Made by a program: the position numbers and the translations under genes. Below the pieces are notes generated by a model. It was not told the DNA's origin, made no database searches, and saw nothing but the letters and a program-made list of their open reading frames with translations. From assembly GCA_015039365.1 (NCBI GenBank), contig WION01000411.1, positions 1 to 46,555 on the forward strand: 46,555 nucleotides of DNA, read 5' to 3'. Positions 10,696 through 21,192 of this stretch are shown piece by piece (the first letter of the stretch is position 1; each line of letters begins with the position of its first letter). Source of the stretch: Amanita rubescens (taxonomy: Eukaryota; Basidiomycota; Agaricomycetes; Agaricales; Amanitaceae).

Positions 10696-10740
10696 AGCGT
10701 GTACTAATGATTGTGAATTTGTGACTTGCAAGCTTGGCAT

Positions 10741-12690
10741 CTAGAAAGGAGCACCAGCATCATCACCTTCCTCTTCAAGTAAAGGCACATAGCCTTGTGG
10801 AACAGGTACGACTTCATCATGAGCCTCCGAGTAATACCACCACTCATAATCAGCACCTGGGTCGATGTCGCCAGCAACGAGTTTGTAGCCCCACATTGAG
10901 TATTTCCCAGATTCATCACGATAACGTTTTTCAAAGCGGACACGCTTCTTTGTGTGTTCATCATTAGACTCGTTATCTGTATGAGAGGATTTACGCTTGG
11001 CATTGGGTCCATTCCACCATTTCAGCACATTATCTTGAAGCCGGATGACGTCTCCAGGAGGGATTCCCAACATGATAAGAGATTCTTCCTTGACCCAATG
11101 AAGAATGTCGGGCCCATATCCCTTTGAGCCAAGCAAGAATGTGTAGTCAGTAGCATTAGCAACACCTAAGTTCTTCTCTGCTTATTTGAGATAGCGTTTC
11201 AGCTTCGTTAGTGTATTCATTGGGCGATCCAGCGGACTCTTTTGATTGTTGATCAGTACTAGTAGGAGTTCTTGGCGGAGGAGTGCTGCTAGTCGCAACA
11301 GTGGGTCCCTTTCCCAGGAGTGTTGCAACAGTTGACAGTATATGAGAGATGTGCGCAAGGGGCTCAGGGTTGTTACTAAGAGCAGATTGCACAGATGAGC
11401 CTGAACCAGATGTTAAAAATGCGCCAAGTGTTGTTGCAACTGACTACAAATGTTGTAGTAGTTGTCTAGCCCTCTGATAGACTCAATACACGCTTTAGAC
11501 GTTCACAAATGCGGTCTATAACAATTGATAGCAGTGATATTAAGTCTATATCCAAGTGTAGGTACTGTAGTTCCCTACATGTAAGGAAACCTGGCCTGTT
11601 TGGTTCTATTTACTACCTATCCCATCAGGCGTGAGTTTAGGTGTCCACTATATCGCGTTTTGTCCACAGACACAACCGCTACACCTATAAACTAGCTCAT
11701 TATACACAAAATAAAGAATATAGTATTGTAACACTAAATATAAAGCATTTGAGCGATATCTGATGTTTAATCACTCAATATTCAACACCAGATGTTGAAG
11801 CTGACGTCGAACGTATGAGGCGGAGTGAGCTATGTCGGTTTGCCGGATCAAAGGTTGCAGTATGCGGTGGTTCACGTTCACTGTTGCTTGGCCATCATAC
11901 TAAGAAGCTAGGAGTAAGAATAGGTTTACATTTGCATGAGATAAGAGTCGACACACCATTGCTCGTGCCCATTCCTTCATCATGAAGGGAGTGAGTGGCA
12001 TTGATTCGCCATTAGGCAATATGTACATGTAGCCCATATCCTTATCATTTGCATATTTCAGTTCTATTTTGCACCGTAAGTGAGCCAATTCATGGTCAAT
12101 TGGGGATATATGAGCTGATGCCTTTATCATTGTTAGGTACAGATTGTTTGATAGGGTATATGACTATACTTCGTCGTCATCACCAGACTTGTCTTTGTCG
12201 TCATCGTCATCATCCTCAGCATTAGAGGTGCGCTTTTACAGATAAATGAGGGGGACTATATGCAGTATAAATAACTTGATAGAACGTACCTTTTTCAGCG
12301 CTCGTTCAACTTGTTTTTGATTGATAGTGATGGTAACCAGCTTTGGCTTCTTTTCATTGATGAGCTTGACGATCTCACAGTACTCTGCAAAACTTTCAAT
12401 GTCACATGCATCAGAAATCCTAGAAATACTGATTAGTAGTGCATATACACGAGTTCAGGAATGTACTTTGCAGGTGGGATGTGAAATTTGCAGCTAAATA
12501 TGCGCTCATCCGACACTTTATTCTTGACCTTGAGGCTTGTATGCTTGACAATCATAGTATTCAAGAGGTCAACATAATTGCTCTTTGTAGGAGAGAAGCT
12601 GTACGTGAACTGCTTGACTTTCAAATCTTTTTTGGTTGTTTTTGTCTTCTTCTTCGACTGGGAAGTCGTGCTAACTTCGTAGACTAAGTG
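10741..12690 (-). pseudogene. Multi-exon passenger gene with SAM-like C-terminal domain, disrupted
   Basis: I recall this as a multi-copy Agaricomycete family of unknown function. On the minus strand: a Lys-rich lead-in, then KQFTYSFSPTKSNYVDLLNT and FSCKFHIPPA. Introns at 12420-12466 (47 bp), 12233-12289 (57 bp) and 12122-12169 (48 bp) join this to DACDIESFAEYCEIVKLINE, an acidic DDDDDKDKSGDDDE run, and LRCKIELKYANDKDMGYMYI plus PLTPFMMKEWARAM. A further intron lies near 11880-11940. The C-terminal part (GSKGYGPDILHWV, LGIPPGDVIRLQ, VLKWWNGPNAKRK) resembles a SAM-type helical domain; it ends GAPF at 10741. No start ATG is visible. A solo LTR interrupts it (11411-11787), and a TAA plus a frame change lie near 11170-11215. 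It converges on the transposase, with about 230 bp between stops. Confidence 0.7.
11411..11787. repeat. Solo LTR, family A (copy 3)
   Basis: 377 bp, TGTTAAAAATGC to ATTCAACA, with perfect 5-bp target duplication CCAGA (11406-11410 and 11788-11792). Inserted into the second gene of the Tc1/mariner-like element, so it is younger than that element's own insertion into another family-A LTR. Confidence 0.92.
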
Positions 12691-12907
12691 GCAAGAAACA
12701 GGGATGGCCAGGCACCAGGTTGAGTAGGTTCAGGACTAGACATTCTTGATAATACAGAGATACAGATGCGAAGCGAGAAGAGGACAACTGTGCCGCTACT
12801 CGTGACCGCCTCATATATGCTCACTTGATGAACTTGGGGTCCTGGAACCAAATAACTTGCTACACATTTTCGCAAATGACAATTCTGCAGACTTATGAAA
12901 CTCGCTG

Positions 12908-13214
12908 TAATGCACACTTTAGATGTTCACAAATGCAATCTATATATAACGTTGATAGCAGTAATATCAAGTCTATATCCAAGTGTAGGTACTGTAGTTC
13001 CCTACATGTAAGGAAACCTGGCCTGTTTGGTTCTATTTACTACCTATCCCATCAGGCGTGAGTTTAGGTGTCCACTATATCGCGTTTTGTCCACAGACAC
13101 AACTGCTACACCTATAAACTAGCTCATTATACACAAAACAAAGAATATAGTATTGTAACACTAAATATAAAGGATTTGAGCAATATCTGATGTTTAATCA
13201 CTCAATATTCAACA
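12908..13214 (+). repeat. Family-A LTR, right part (split by a transposon)
   Basis: Continues the family-A LTR from TAATGCACACTTTAGATG to TTCAACA. With 9280-9354 it makes one LTR interrupted by the 3.55-kb transposon. The outermost 5-bp flanks do not match (AAAGG versus CGATG), so this LTR may belong to a rearranged rather than a simple solo copy. Confidence 0.85.
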
Positions 13215-13849
13215 CGATGAGGCCATCTACCTCAAGTCTATTGCCAAAACTCACTTCTCACAGTCCTGCCTCCAATGCAGGACCAATGTACTCTCCCCTT
13301 TGACTTCTATAGCTGTGGAAAAGTATCTATTCCCTTGATACATGAAATCTCTTCCTGCAACTGACAGACCACAAAATACAAAGAGGATTTGGGTTGATGA
13401 CTCAGTCATGTATTTGGCCATGATGACAAGACCAGATGTTGCAGGAACCTGCAAGTGTTTTGGCTTGCTTTAACGCATGACCTCCAACAACCGCTATCCT
13501 CCTTATTGGTACAAGTGGGACCCTCAATACTCAAACAGCACTTTTCAGACAAACAAAGGAGGAGAATGAATAACCCATGGAAAATTAGAGGGAGCTTGCA
13601 GGCATATAGAGGACAACAATGGCTGACAGTCTGATACAATTGAAAGTGATACCTGCCTATGATAGGAAGTACAGGAGGATGTAAAAAGTTCTTCTATGAC
13701 ATGACATGGTGGAAGACAACAGAGACAGAATGACAAGGCTCACTTACACCTTGACAAGCCATGTGCCTACCGGTGAACACAATTGAAGAATGTTTCCAGA
13801 AAAATTGATGGATTGCCCAACATGCCCCCCCAGGACTTACCGAACACAT
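13215..13849 (+). mobile_element. Plus-strand copia 3' fragment (left half)
   Basis: In the plus direction it carries VMYLAMMTRPDVAG (about 13405-13445) and the non-coding copia 3' region. From about 13395 on it is nearly identical to the reverse complement of 5500-5965. The sequence stops at CACAT (13845-13849), where the LTR element 13850-21639 inserted, and resumes after it (21640-21672). The first ~180 bp (13215-13395) is not shared with the other copy and I do not recognise it. Confidence 0.75.
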
Positions 13850-14296
13850 TGTTAAAGTTATCTTATCTAATCATATAAGATAACGTATATCTTATCTTAT
13901 CTCATATAAGATAACACATCATATCTTATCCTATAGATTAGGATATACAGATTAGATGTACATATACATACATAGGATATTCGATATATCCTATAGTCGC
14001 TTGCGTCATCCCATTACTGCGGTAGACGCGTCATAGCTGCGCTAGACGTCATATCATACATCATGCACAGCTCTTCCTCTATTTACTATACATTGTACTT
14101 ATTAGGATACTAGTAGTATATAAGACTACCTGTACGTAGGTACAAATAAGAACCTTCCTTCTCTTCTTACCACCACATCCTATATCCATAGGATAGTGAG
14201 TTATCGTTCGAGGTCGTCACCGCCACTCTACACTCCACTCTAAGTAAGTATTCACTTTAACACTTAGACGCTGCGCTGCTGGGCGTATCTTCGTCA
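13850..14296 (+). repeat. 5' LTR of the gag-only element
   Basis: TG...CA ends and about 98% identical to 21193-21639. The first 100 bp is a run of interlocking AAGATAA/TTATCTT palindromes (ATATAAGATAAC repeated). A TATA-type box lies at 14117-14124. Confidence 0.92.
14117..14124 (+). promoter_or_regulatory. Probable TATA box in 5' LTR
   Basis: TATATAAG about 180 bp before the LTR end, in the usual position for an LTR promoter. The same box is in the 3' LTR at about 21460. Confidence 0.5.
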
Positions 14297-14309
14297 GGTT
14301 ATGGGCCCC
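14297..14309 (+). other. Candidate primer-binding site (initiator-Met tRNA, internal type)
   Basis: GGTTATGGGCCCC follows the 5' LTR directly. It is complementary to the anticodon arm of initiator-Met tRNA (GGGCCCAUAACC), the internal priming site used by Drosophila copia, and not to a tRNA 3' end. This supports Ty1/copia affinity. Confidence 0.55.
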
Positions 14310-15324
14310 GACATGGTATTGCTTGCATCACCATCGTCTCCAGGCATGTTACCATGCAAGATGTGTGAACAGGTATAGTATTGTGTGGGTCGGAGACCTG
14401 AGTGGCAACCGTCAATTTAACTAAGTTCTTGTACCTGACATACGAGCTCATGACATGCGCCCGGACCCTAGGGCTTTAGGGGGATCTCCTTGCACCCAGG
14501 GATAAGGGTACCACCTATGTTTCTCAAGGCTGGCATGGCAACCTTGACCCCCACGGAGTTATACTTGCCCTCCGTGATAGTGACTGGGGTATTCATGCAC
14601 GATATTCCATTATAAGGCCCTTAGTGCCTTTAGTTACCGTATGTAGATCATATGGCCCGTAGTAACTTTCACAAAGTATAAAGGTCGTGCTGGGGTCCCC
14701 ATTGTGGACCATACACGCAGACTATTAGGCGTCCACTCCTAGAGAGCGCCTTAGATTAGCCGTTGGCTCTGCTCAAAAGGCATCCACGTATACTTTCATA
14801 TTGTTACTGGGAGTGCTTATAAAGGTGGTCACGGACGGTTTATGGACCGGACACCTTTCATTTTCCAAAGACAACTGGTACCTCTTGGGACCAGGCAGTT
14901 GCCGCAGGCGCACTGCAGTCCGCGGACCTTATGCATGTCATACTCGTTTACAGGTCAGGCACACAAGTCTGGTACATGTTCCTCGGATCGATCCTGGTGC
15001 TAGGCATTATCATGCTTGGCTGTAGCTCATAACGCTGCACGCAAGGTTGTTGTCGTATTCGTTATGACACCCTCGCTTATGAAGTCATTGTCGTTTATGT
15101 AATGACACCTTCATTAATAATCCCTAAAATAGATATAAATCATTGAATTTATAAATAATCCATCAAAATGATCAATTGATTTCACCTCAATCAATCGTTC
15201 CATCATCAAGAAGCAAGAAATAACATTTCTCGCTTACCCATTCCAATACAAGATCTACGCATCTTGTTCACCGACATTTCCATAAGGTTTTATATAAATA
15301 TAAACCTTTATCGACATTCTTGTC

Positions 15325-15744
15325 ATGTCTTCTTTTACCAAAGAAGAAGACAGCGCTTTATGTTCCCTTGTCACCGAATTACAAGGAAACAATTATCGTG
15401 CCTGGGCACGACAAATAACGGCATACTTTCAGATCTCAAATCTGATGGTATTCATGTGTCCCGTTATTCCCAATGCAATCCCTGCTCACCTCAAAGCAGT
15501 AATTGCACCGATCACTGCCACCAATAAGGCAGCAATCATCATACAAGCTGATGAGCTTGTACAAAACGAGAAGGCGTTACACGCCATTAAGCTCAGATTG
15601 TCCTTTACAATCTTTGAGCTTTATCAACACGTTTACAATGCAAGACTCCTATGGATGTTCTTGCAAGAACGTTACAAAGATGATTCGCCAGCAATCCTCG
15701 ACGGATCACTGGACAAAATAGATCATGATCTGATCTATAAATAA
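15325..15744 (+). CDS. Gag-like protein of the LTR element (truncated by a stop)
   Basis: 139 codons from ATG 15325. The opening is of copia Gag type: ALCSLVTELQGNNYRAW has the N-Y-x-x-W signature, followed by ARQITAYFQ. Helical blocks around ADELVQNEKALHAIKLRL and LLWMFLQERY follow. The frame ends at TAA just after KIDHDLIYK, much shorter than a normal Gag (about 250-400 residues). Sequence to about 16481 still looks like the rest of Gag in other frames. There is no protease, integrase or RT after it. Gag would coat the RNA; here it is probably non-functional or partial. Confidence 0.6.
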   Translation: MSSFTKEEDSALCSLVTELQGNNYRAWARQITAYFQISNLMVFMCPVIPNAIPAHLKAVIAPITATNKAAIIIQADELVQNEKALHAIKLRLSFTIFELYQHVYNARLLWMFLQERYKDDSPAILDGSLDKIDHDLIYK

Positions 15745-15819
15745 AATCATCACTCGTTACTAGACACATAGCAGTACAGGGACATCAATTCCCAGCTGCT
15801 CATCTTAAATAAAGCACTT

Positions 15820-16481
15820 ACGACCATTAGGGCTGTTCCATTAAAATGGATCAACCAAACAGCGGCTACATCATCTGTTACCGCTATTCAATACGAATTA
15901 CTCTAGCCCTACAGCAGTACGTTCAGGAAACACTGCCTACACAAGTTGGACCAATCAGAGTCCAGCAACTTGCTAGTGAAATTCGTTCAGGCATGGTCGT
16001 TACGGCATAATGCTATAAACCAATCGTCTCCGTCAACGCAAGACTCTAACTTGCATACAGAACATTGTTTAGCTAATGCCCCTTTAACAAGCAAAGGAAA
16101 AGGCCGCTGCAGATGCTCACCGCATCCACAGCCTACACATTTGCGCTGGGAAGACCTTAAAAATAGTAGCAAGCCTGATTACATCAGGGGAGGATCTCCA
16201 CTATTAGTCCAACGGCCCGAATCTGATCCGGAATCAGATTCCACACATGATTCAGTTTAAATCATGTAAATCAAATGTTTCCACTGCCTTCACCTTTGTC
16301 ACATGAGTCTTTGACAGACTCGTCCGATACAAGAATAACAAATTCCCAGGAGGAATTTTATGATGCTCATGAAGATTTCGAGCGTCATTATGGAAATTTC
16401 ATGGCTATGAATAGCTATGATCAATGGGTAGAAGAACAATATAGCATAGACTTAGATGATTTCTGGAAGATATATATGTAA
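15820..16481 (+). pseudogene. Decayed gag continuation
   Basis: Frames at 15946-16260 (GKGRCRCSPHPQPTHLRWED) and 16275-16481 (SQEEFYDAHEDFERHYGNF) keep the basic then acidic character of a Gag C-terminus. They are not joined in one frame, and I see no intact zinc knuckle. Confidence 0.35.
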
Positions 16482-16489
16482 ATATATAT

Positions 16490-19400
16490 AAATTGTCATC
16501 AATACAAGAGTATCGTGAAGGATCACACCTTGCAAATCCGATTACTTGTAACACAATTTATATTCAAATAAGGAAATCGTGTAGGCATATGCCTTGCAAT
16601 CCCGATTACTTATAAAGGTCTTTCTGGTGGTATTAAGCAAGGATTCATCATCATTGCCATAATATACTGCGTTCAAGGGAATTTCGATCACTTGAAGAAA
16701 GATCATCATGCTTGTCATCATATACAAGCAACAACACATATTATCTTCGTCAATCAGAAATATCTATAAATGTCTACACTATAAAAACAATATCTTTAAA
16801 AGCTCTCCACATATGCAAACCGATGTCTATAGCCTATAAACGGCTATAATCTATTTGCAGATAACAGTAATGTGTTACCTTTGAGAAAGGTTCCTTGCCG
16901 TTGAAACTAGCACGGTTTTGAAAACGTCTCATAATATGGTTTCCTACACTTGAGAAGGCTCCTTGCCGTTGAAACAGCACGGTCTTGAAAGTATCTCATA
17001 ACACTGTAGTCACAAAAGCAGTTTCAAACTGCTGAACATTATCTGTTGGAGATAACAAATTTCTTGGTATAAAAACCGTCCTTCTTTGACGCTGTTAGCA
17101 AGGATTTGTCAATCATTGCCAAAATACAGTCGCATACAAGGGAATTTCGATCACTTGTAATGAAGAAGACTTCTATGCTTGTCTATACAAGCATCTATAA
17201 ACATCCAGAGTATCTTTGTACTCAACCTATAAATTGAATTGTTCGGCGGCGTCTTGACGCTCATCCCCTCTTCATATTAAAAATAGGTTTTCCAATAACA
17301 GGATAGATGTAACTAAAATACCTCGAAATAATTCTTATAAGCTTTAAGAATTGTGGATTATAATTCTAAATGATTATCTATAGGAACCAGATCATCCTTG
17401 AGTGAAATACATGTACCATGACCATATACGTTGACCAACGTTGTAATGTTGGATAATGTATTGTGTGAAACACAAGAACGGTTACATCTTTTTATAAAGA
17501 TGATAAATTGACGAAATCATTGATTTCTTTAAATACATGAAGATGATTTTTATAAATCATCACATGTTAAAATAAGAATACTGTTCATATCACATCAATC
17601 TATATGTGATAATAGATCATGTCAAAAATATACATGATTCTATCAGGCTAAAACAAGCAATTACAATCCCTGTCTTGATTGAGGGGGAATCATTGCAAAA
17701 ACAAGTATAATGTACTTGTATATATGACCAATCAAAACAAGTATTTGATATCACTTGTAAACAAATACAATCATGGATGCGTATTAAACATAGGCCCATA
17801 TTGTACATTATGGTTGCGTATTAGAAATAGGCCCATAATTAAAATGGTCATCACACTGTATTAGAGGAGGAAGCTCCCTCGATAATATACAGATGCCTGA
17901 ACACGAACTATATATATGTATTGGAGTTTTATCCCCGTCTATTGTATAGAGAAGGCTCCTTGCCGTTGAAACTTATACGGTCTTGAAAGTGTCTCGTCTT
18001 TACAATATGACATTACACTCCTGACAAAATATCCTAGTCAGGAAAGTGTATTTAATGGAATGCCAGGTTAATGCATATCTCAAATAAGCCTGTCTTATAG
18101 CTTATCGCAAATAACCTCACATATCCTCTCCATACATATAACAGTATTTCTTTATAAGAATCAATGGTAGCTTAAAATCAAAAGAAATAGTTATGTCAAT
18201 CTTGCGCCAGTTCCTTTCAAAATACAGATTCCCAAATATCGTTTATATGATATTACGGTTGGATTATTGGAATACATTTAGTTCCTTGCACAGATCTTGG
18301 CCCTCAAAAGCTAAAGATAGGAACACCTTGCATATAATCCAACACCCTCTTTAATTAACTCTAGTTCTTGGTCTCATCCGAACAATGGAGAATTTCCTTA
18401 CACAAGTTTTGACGGTTTTCAGGTTGGTTAACAATATTTACATATTGTCGATCACTTGGGGATATAGCAGACCCAATACTGCTACGAATATAAACTTGTA
18501 CAGGTCAACTTTTGAATGGGTAGCAATATTTATATATTGTGGGTCGTTCAAGGGCACAGCAGACACAATACTGCTATGACTTCAAAATATCGTTATGATC
18601 TTCCTGGCGGTATTAGCAAGGACATGTTGTCATTGCCAAAATATACCGTATATGAATGAGCTTCGGCCAACTCATAAGGAGGATCTTTATAAATAACGAA
18701 TTTTGGTTTAATGTTGTCATTATACATTGAACATCAAAAAGGATATTCAAAATCATTCGACGAGACTTCCCCGTTCGAGTTCTATACTCTTATTGCATCT
18801 GGATAATGCATAAAGATAAAATAGAACCAGGGAAGAACAAGAATTAACAGAGTTAAGAGGACATTACTTGCCAACGGACTACACGTAACAGAGGAATAAT
18901 CCTTGTTTAAGGATTAATATAGGCTGTACTGAAAAGGAAACCTATATCGGATAACGTCGCAGTTATACCTTCCCAGTAGACGTGTTCATGTTGAATATAT
19001 CGTCCAAAAAGATAGTCATTGACACTCAAATGACTTAGAGGTCAAAATCTCGTACATACGAGATATTATATAAGTGTTTGTCCATATATACAAACACTTA
19101 TAATTATACTTGTCGTTAATACAAGTATATCCTCTTCGTCGTAAAAGAATCTATATCAAAAATAGATTCAATATGTTATAATGGGGTGGCGCCTGCCTTG
19201 CGCAAATCCCCAAATATACAAGTATGAGTGAATGCGGAATGTCGATCATTCTCGGATCCTCAATTAAAACTTGTCATGACAATGGTCATATCCCTGTGGG
19301 TGTAGACCTTTAAAGTCATGAAAATCGTATCTTGTATCTATACACAAGTAACGATAAATATAACATAATACATACAAGGATAAACTTCTTGTACACAGTG

Positions 19401-21190
19401 TCTAATAAAGGATTACATCATTAATGATCGTCGGGTACGGCAGACACAATACTGCCAGCAAATTATCTTTATATTAAGATAAAATGCGCCGGGCACTTAT
19501 AGCAGTTCTTACTGCTGATCATATATGGTAAAACCCTTTTATAATGATTACCAAGATATATTGCAAATGTGGATGACCACCACGTATAAGTCAAGTAGAG
19601 AATCACATCTGTATGAGCATCCAGTAAAATGTATCTGGATTCACTTACACGATTAAAATACCGAGTACACTTGTACAAACGCGAGACGACTGCTCGCATA
19701 CAAGCTCGTATTTAATAATCGTTGCACATGCTCAGGAATTGGATAATGATGAAGTTCATCTCATTATTATGAGATCAGGAGATTCGTCTCCCCGCTGGTG
19801 TTGTGCGTTCCTACCAAAATAGGGATATATGGAATCACAACCAAATACAATCCTTTACGAAAGTGATTATAAAGGATTTAATGATATGCAAATTATCATA
19901 CCAGACGGATTATCATCATTTACAAAAGACAAGATATACACACATATCTATAGAAGGGAACATTCGTTGTTCTATAGCAGACGGGTCAAATACTTTGAAA
20001 AGTATAAGTCCTTTAAAGACCCAAGGACGTTGATCTGCTGAACAACAAAGATATTCTTTAAAACACATGGTTGAACTCTTTATCGAAATTTAAAAAGGAG
20101 TTTTTATCGATATAACAGAGATGTAAACCATGATGTATAAGAATTATCTGGGCAACCGTCTATAACATAATTCGCTTGTCGTCACACTTGTATTTACAAG
20201 GACGAGCAATTATATTAGACCATAAAACAATTTGTACACTTGTTGTTACAAGTAAAATTGTCACGCGTGCAACTTGTCGATCAGGTGAACACGTCACATC
20301 ATATTCTCATATTGCTGTGCAAAGAGAATATATACTCCTTTACCATTAAGGTGCTAAGTCACCTTTACACCACATAAGGCGTTGGACGCCTTTATAATAA
20401 AAGGAGAACACACGAGTTAGCGTACATAATCTGAACTTGTAAAGAAACAAGAAATGATTATTGCACTCGTCTTAACATACGAGCAGAGAGTATTTGCAAG
20501 GGAGGAAGCTCCCCTTGTAGAGATACTATACTCGTCTAAATAGTTTATTTAGGAAGACATATCAAGTTTTTACTTGATAATGCGACATATACACACTCGC
20601 ATATCCATCAGAGGATACTTTTCACACAAAGTATCATCGTCATATATCTCGCTATTTATATAGCTTGATATTTATGCAAGTTGTTAAAACGTTATCGTTT
20701 ACCTGCCAAAAATATTCATTTAGCACTTAAGGATATATTCTTATCCTTTATCAAACAAAGTAATAAATCATATCAGAGACAGTGAAGGCAGTAGAGCAAG
20801 CCCCTTCTCGATCAAATATGATTTCACACACTTTGTAAGGCTTGAAGCCTGGGGGTGCTTTCATAATGGATATTATCAACATGACAGGAAACTCGATTTT
20901 TGATAAATCGATTCAAACAATATACGTCATTGTATTGGCTTTTCGACAAAGTCATATCCTATACCTTTAGGATCAAACAATGATAAATATTGTATAACGT
21001 ATACAACAAGCATTATAGGAATATCAAAGAAATATATATATACAAGGGATTAAGGTGAAAGCAGCATATAGTCTGGATCCCCATACTTGTACACGAAACG
21101 AGAGATCTTCCGTGAAGACTTTATAAGTCTTGCAATTCCGGTGACTCGTACAAAATATTTTATATATTCCTGGATAACTTAGCGAGGGGG
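16490..21190. repeat. AT-rich non-coding interior packed with short hairpins
   Basis: No open frame here exceeds about 76 codons and none is recognisable. Perfect inverted repeats with 6-10 bp stems and short loops recur every few dozen bases. Examples: 17461-17475, 17485-17502, 17542-17561, 17588-17611, 17616-17638, 18431-18448, 18465-18484, 19047-19064, 19071-19100 (10-bp stem), 19106-19128, 20376-20392, 20570-20589, 20729-20748 and 20893-20911. Some hairpins recur as modules: GCAGACMCAATACTGC at about 18467, 18557 and 19440; AAGGCTCCTTGCCGTTGAAA at about 16953 and 17950, with a variant at 16885. The block lies wholly inside the LTR element. Confidence 0.75.
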
Positions 21191-21192
21191 TG
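21181..21192 (+). other. Polypurine tract before the 3' LTR
   Basis: AGCGAGGGGGTG lies directly before the 3' LTR, in the place of the plus-strand primer. Confidence 0.6.

Larger units (their letters stand above)
9355..12907 (+). mobile_element. Tc1/mariner-like transposon carrying a second gene
   Basis: 3,553 bp. It starts CAGCACTTTTCATAA and ends so that the reverse complement starts CAGCGAGTTTCATAA; inverted similarity continues through a CAGAAT block to about 27 bp. It is flanked by TA (9353-9354 and 12908-12909). The flanks rejoin into a family-A LTR at GATAGACT-TA-AT, as seen in LTR copy 2. The element holds a DDE transposase pseudogene on the plus strand (9441-10509) and, running toward it from the other end, a multi-exon non-transposase gene on the minus strand (10741-about 12690). 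A solo LTR (11411-11787) inserted later into that second gene. The bounds rest on ends, TSD and the interrupted LTR together. Confidence 0.8.

Noticed and set aside
9275..13219. Split family-A LTR as a solo LTR with target duplication
   Set aside because: The flanking 5-mers (AAAGG and CGATG) do not match, unlike the other three copies.
16490..21190. Mitochondrial DNA insertion or tRNA cluster
   Set aside because: The hairpins lack cloverleaf spacing and tRNA-conserved bases, no mitochondrial gene is recognisable, and the block is enclosed by LTRs with a target duplication.
16490..21190. CRISPR-like array
   Set aside because: Hairpins differ in sequence and spacing, there are no constant repeats with unique spacers, and the context is eukaryotic.
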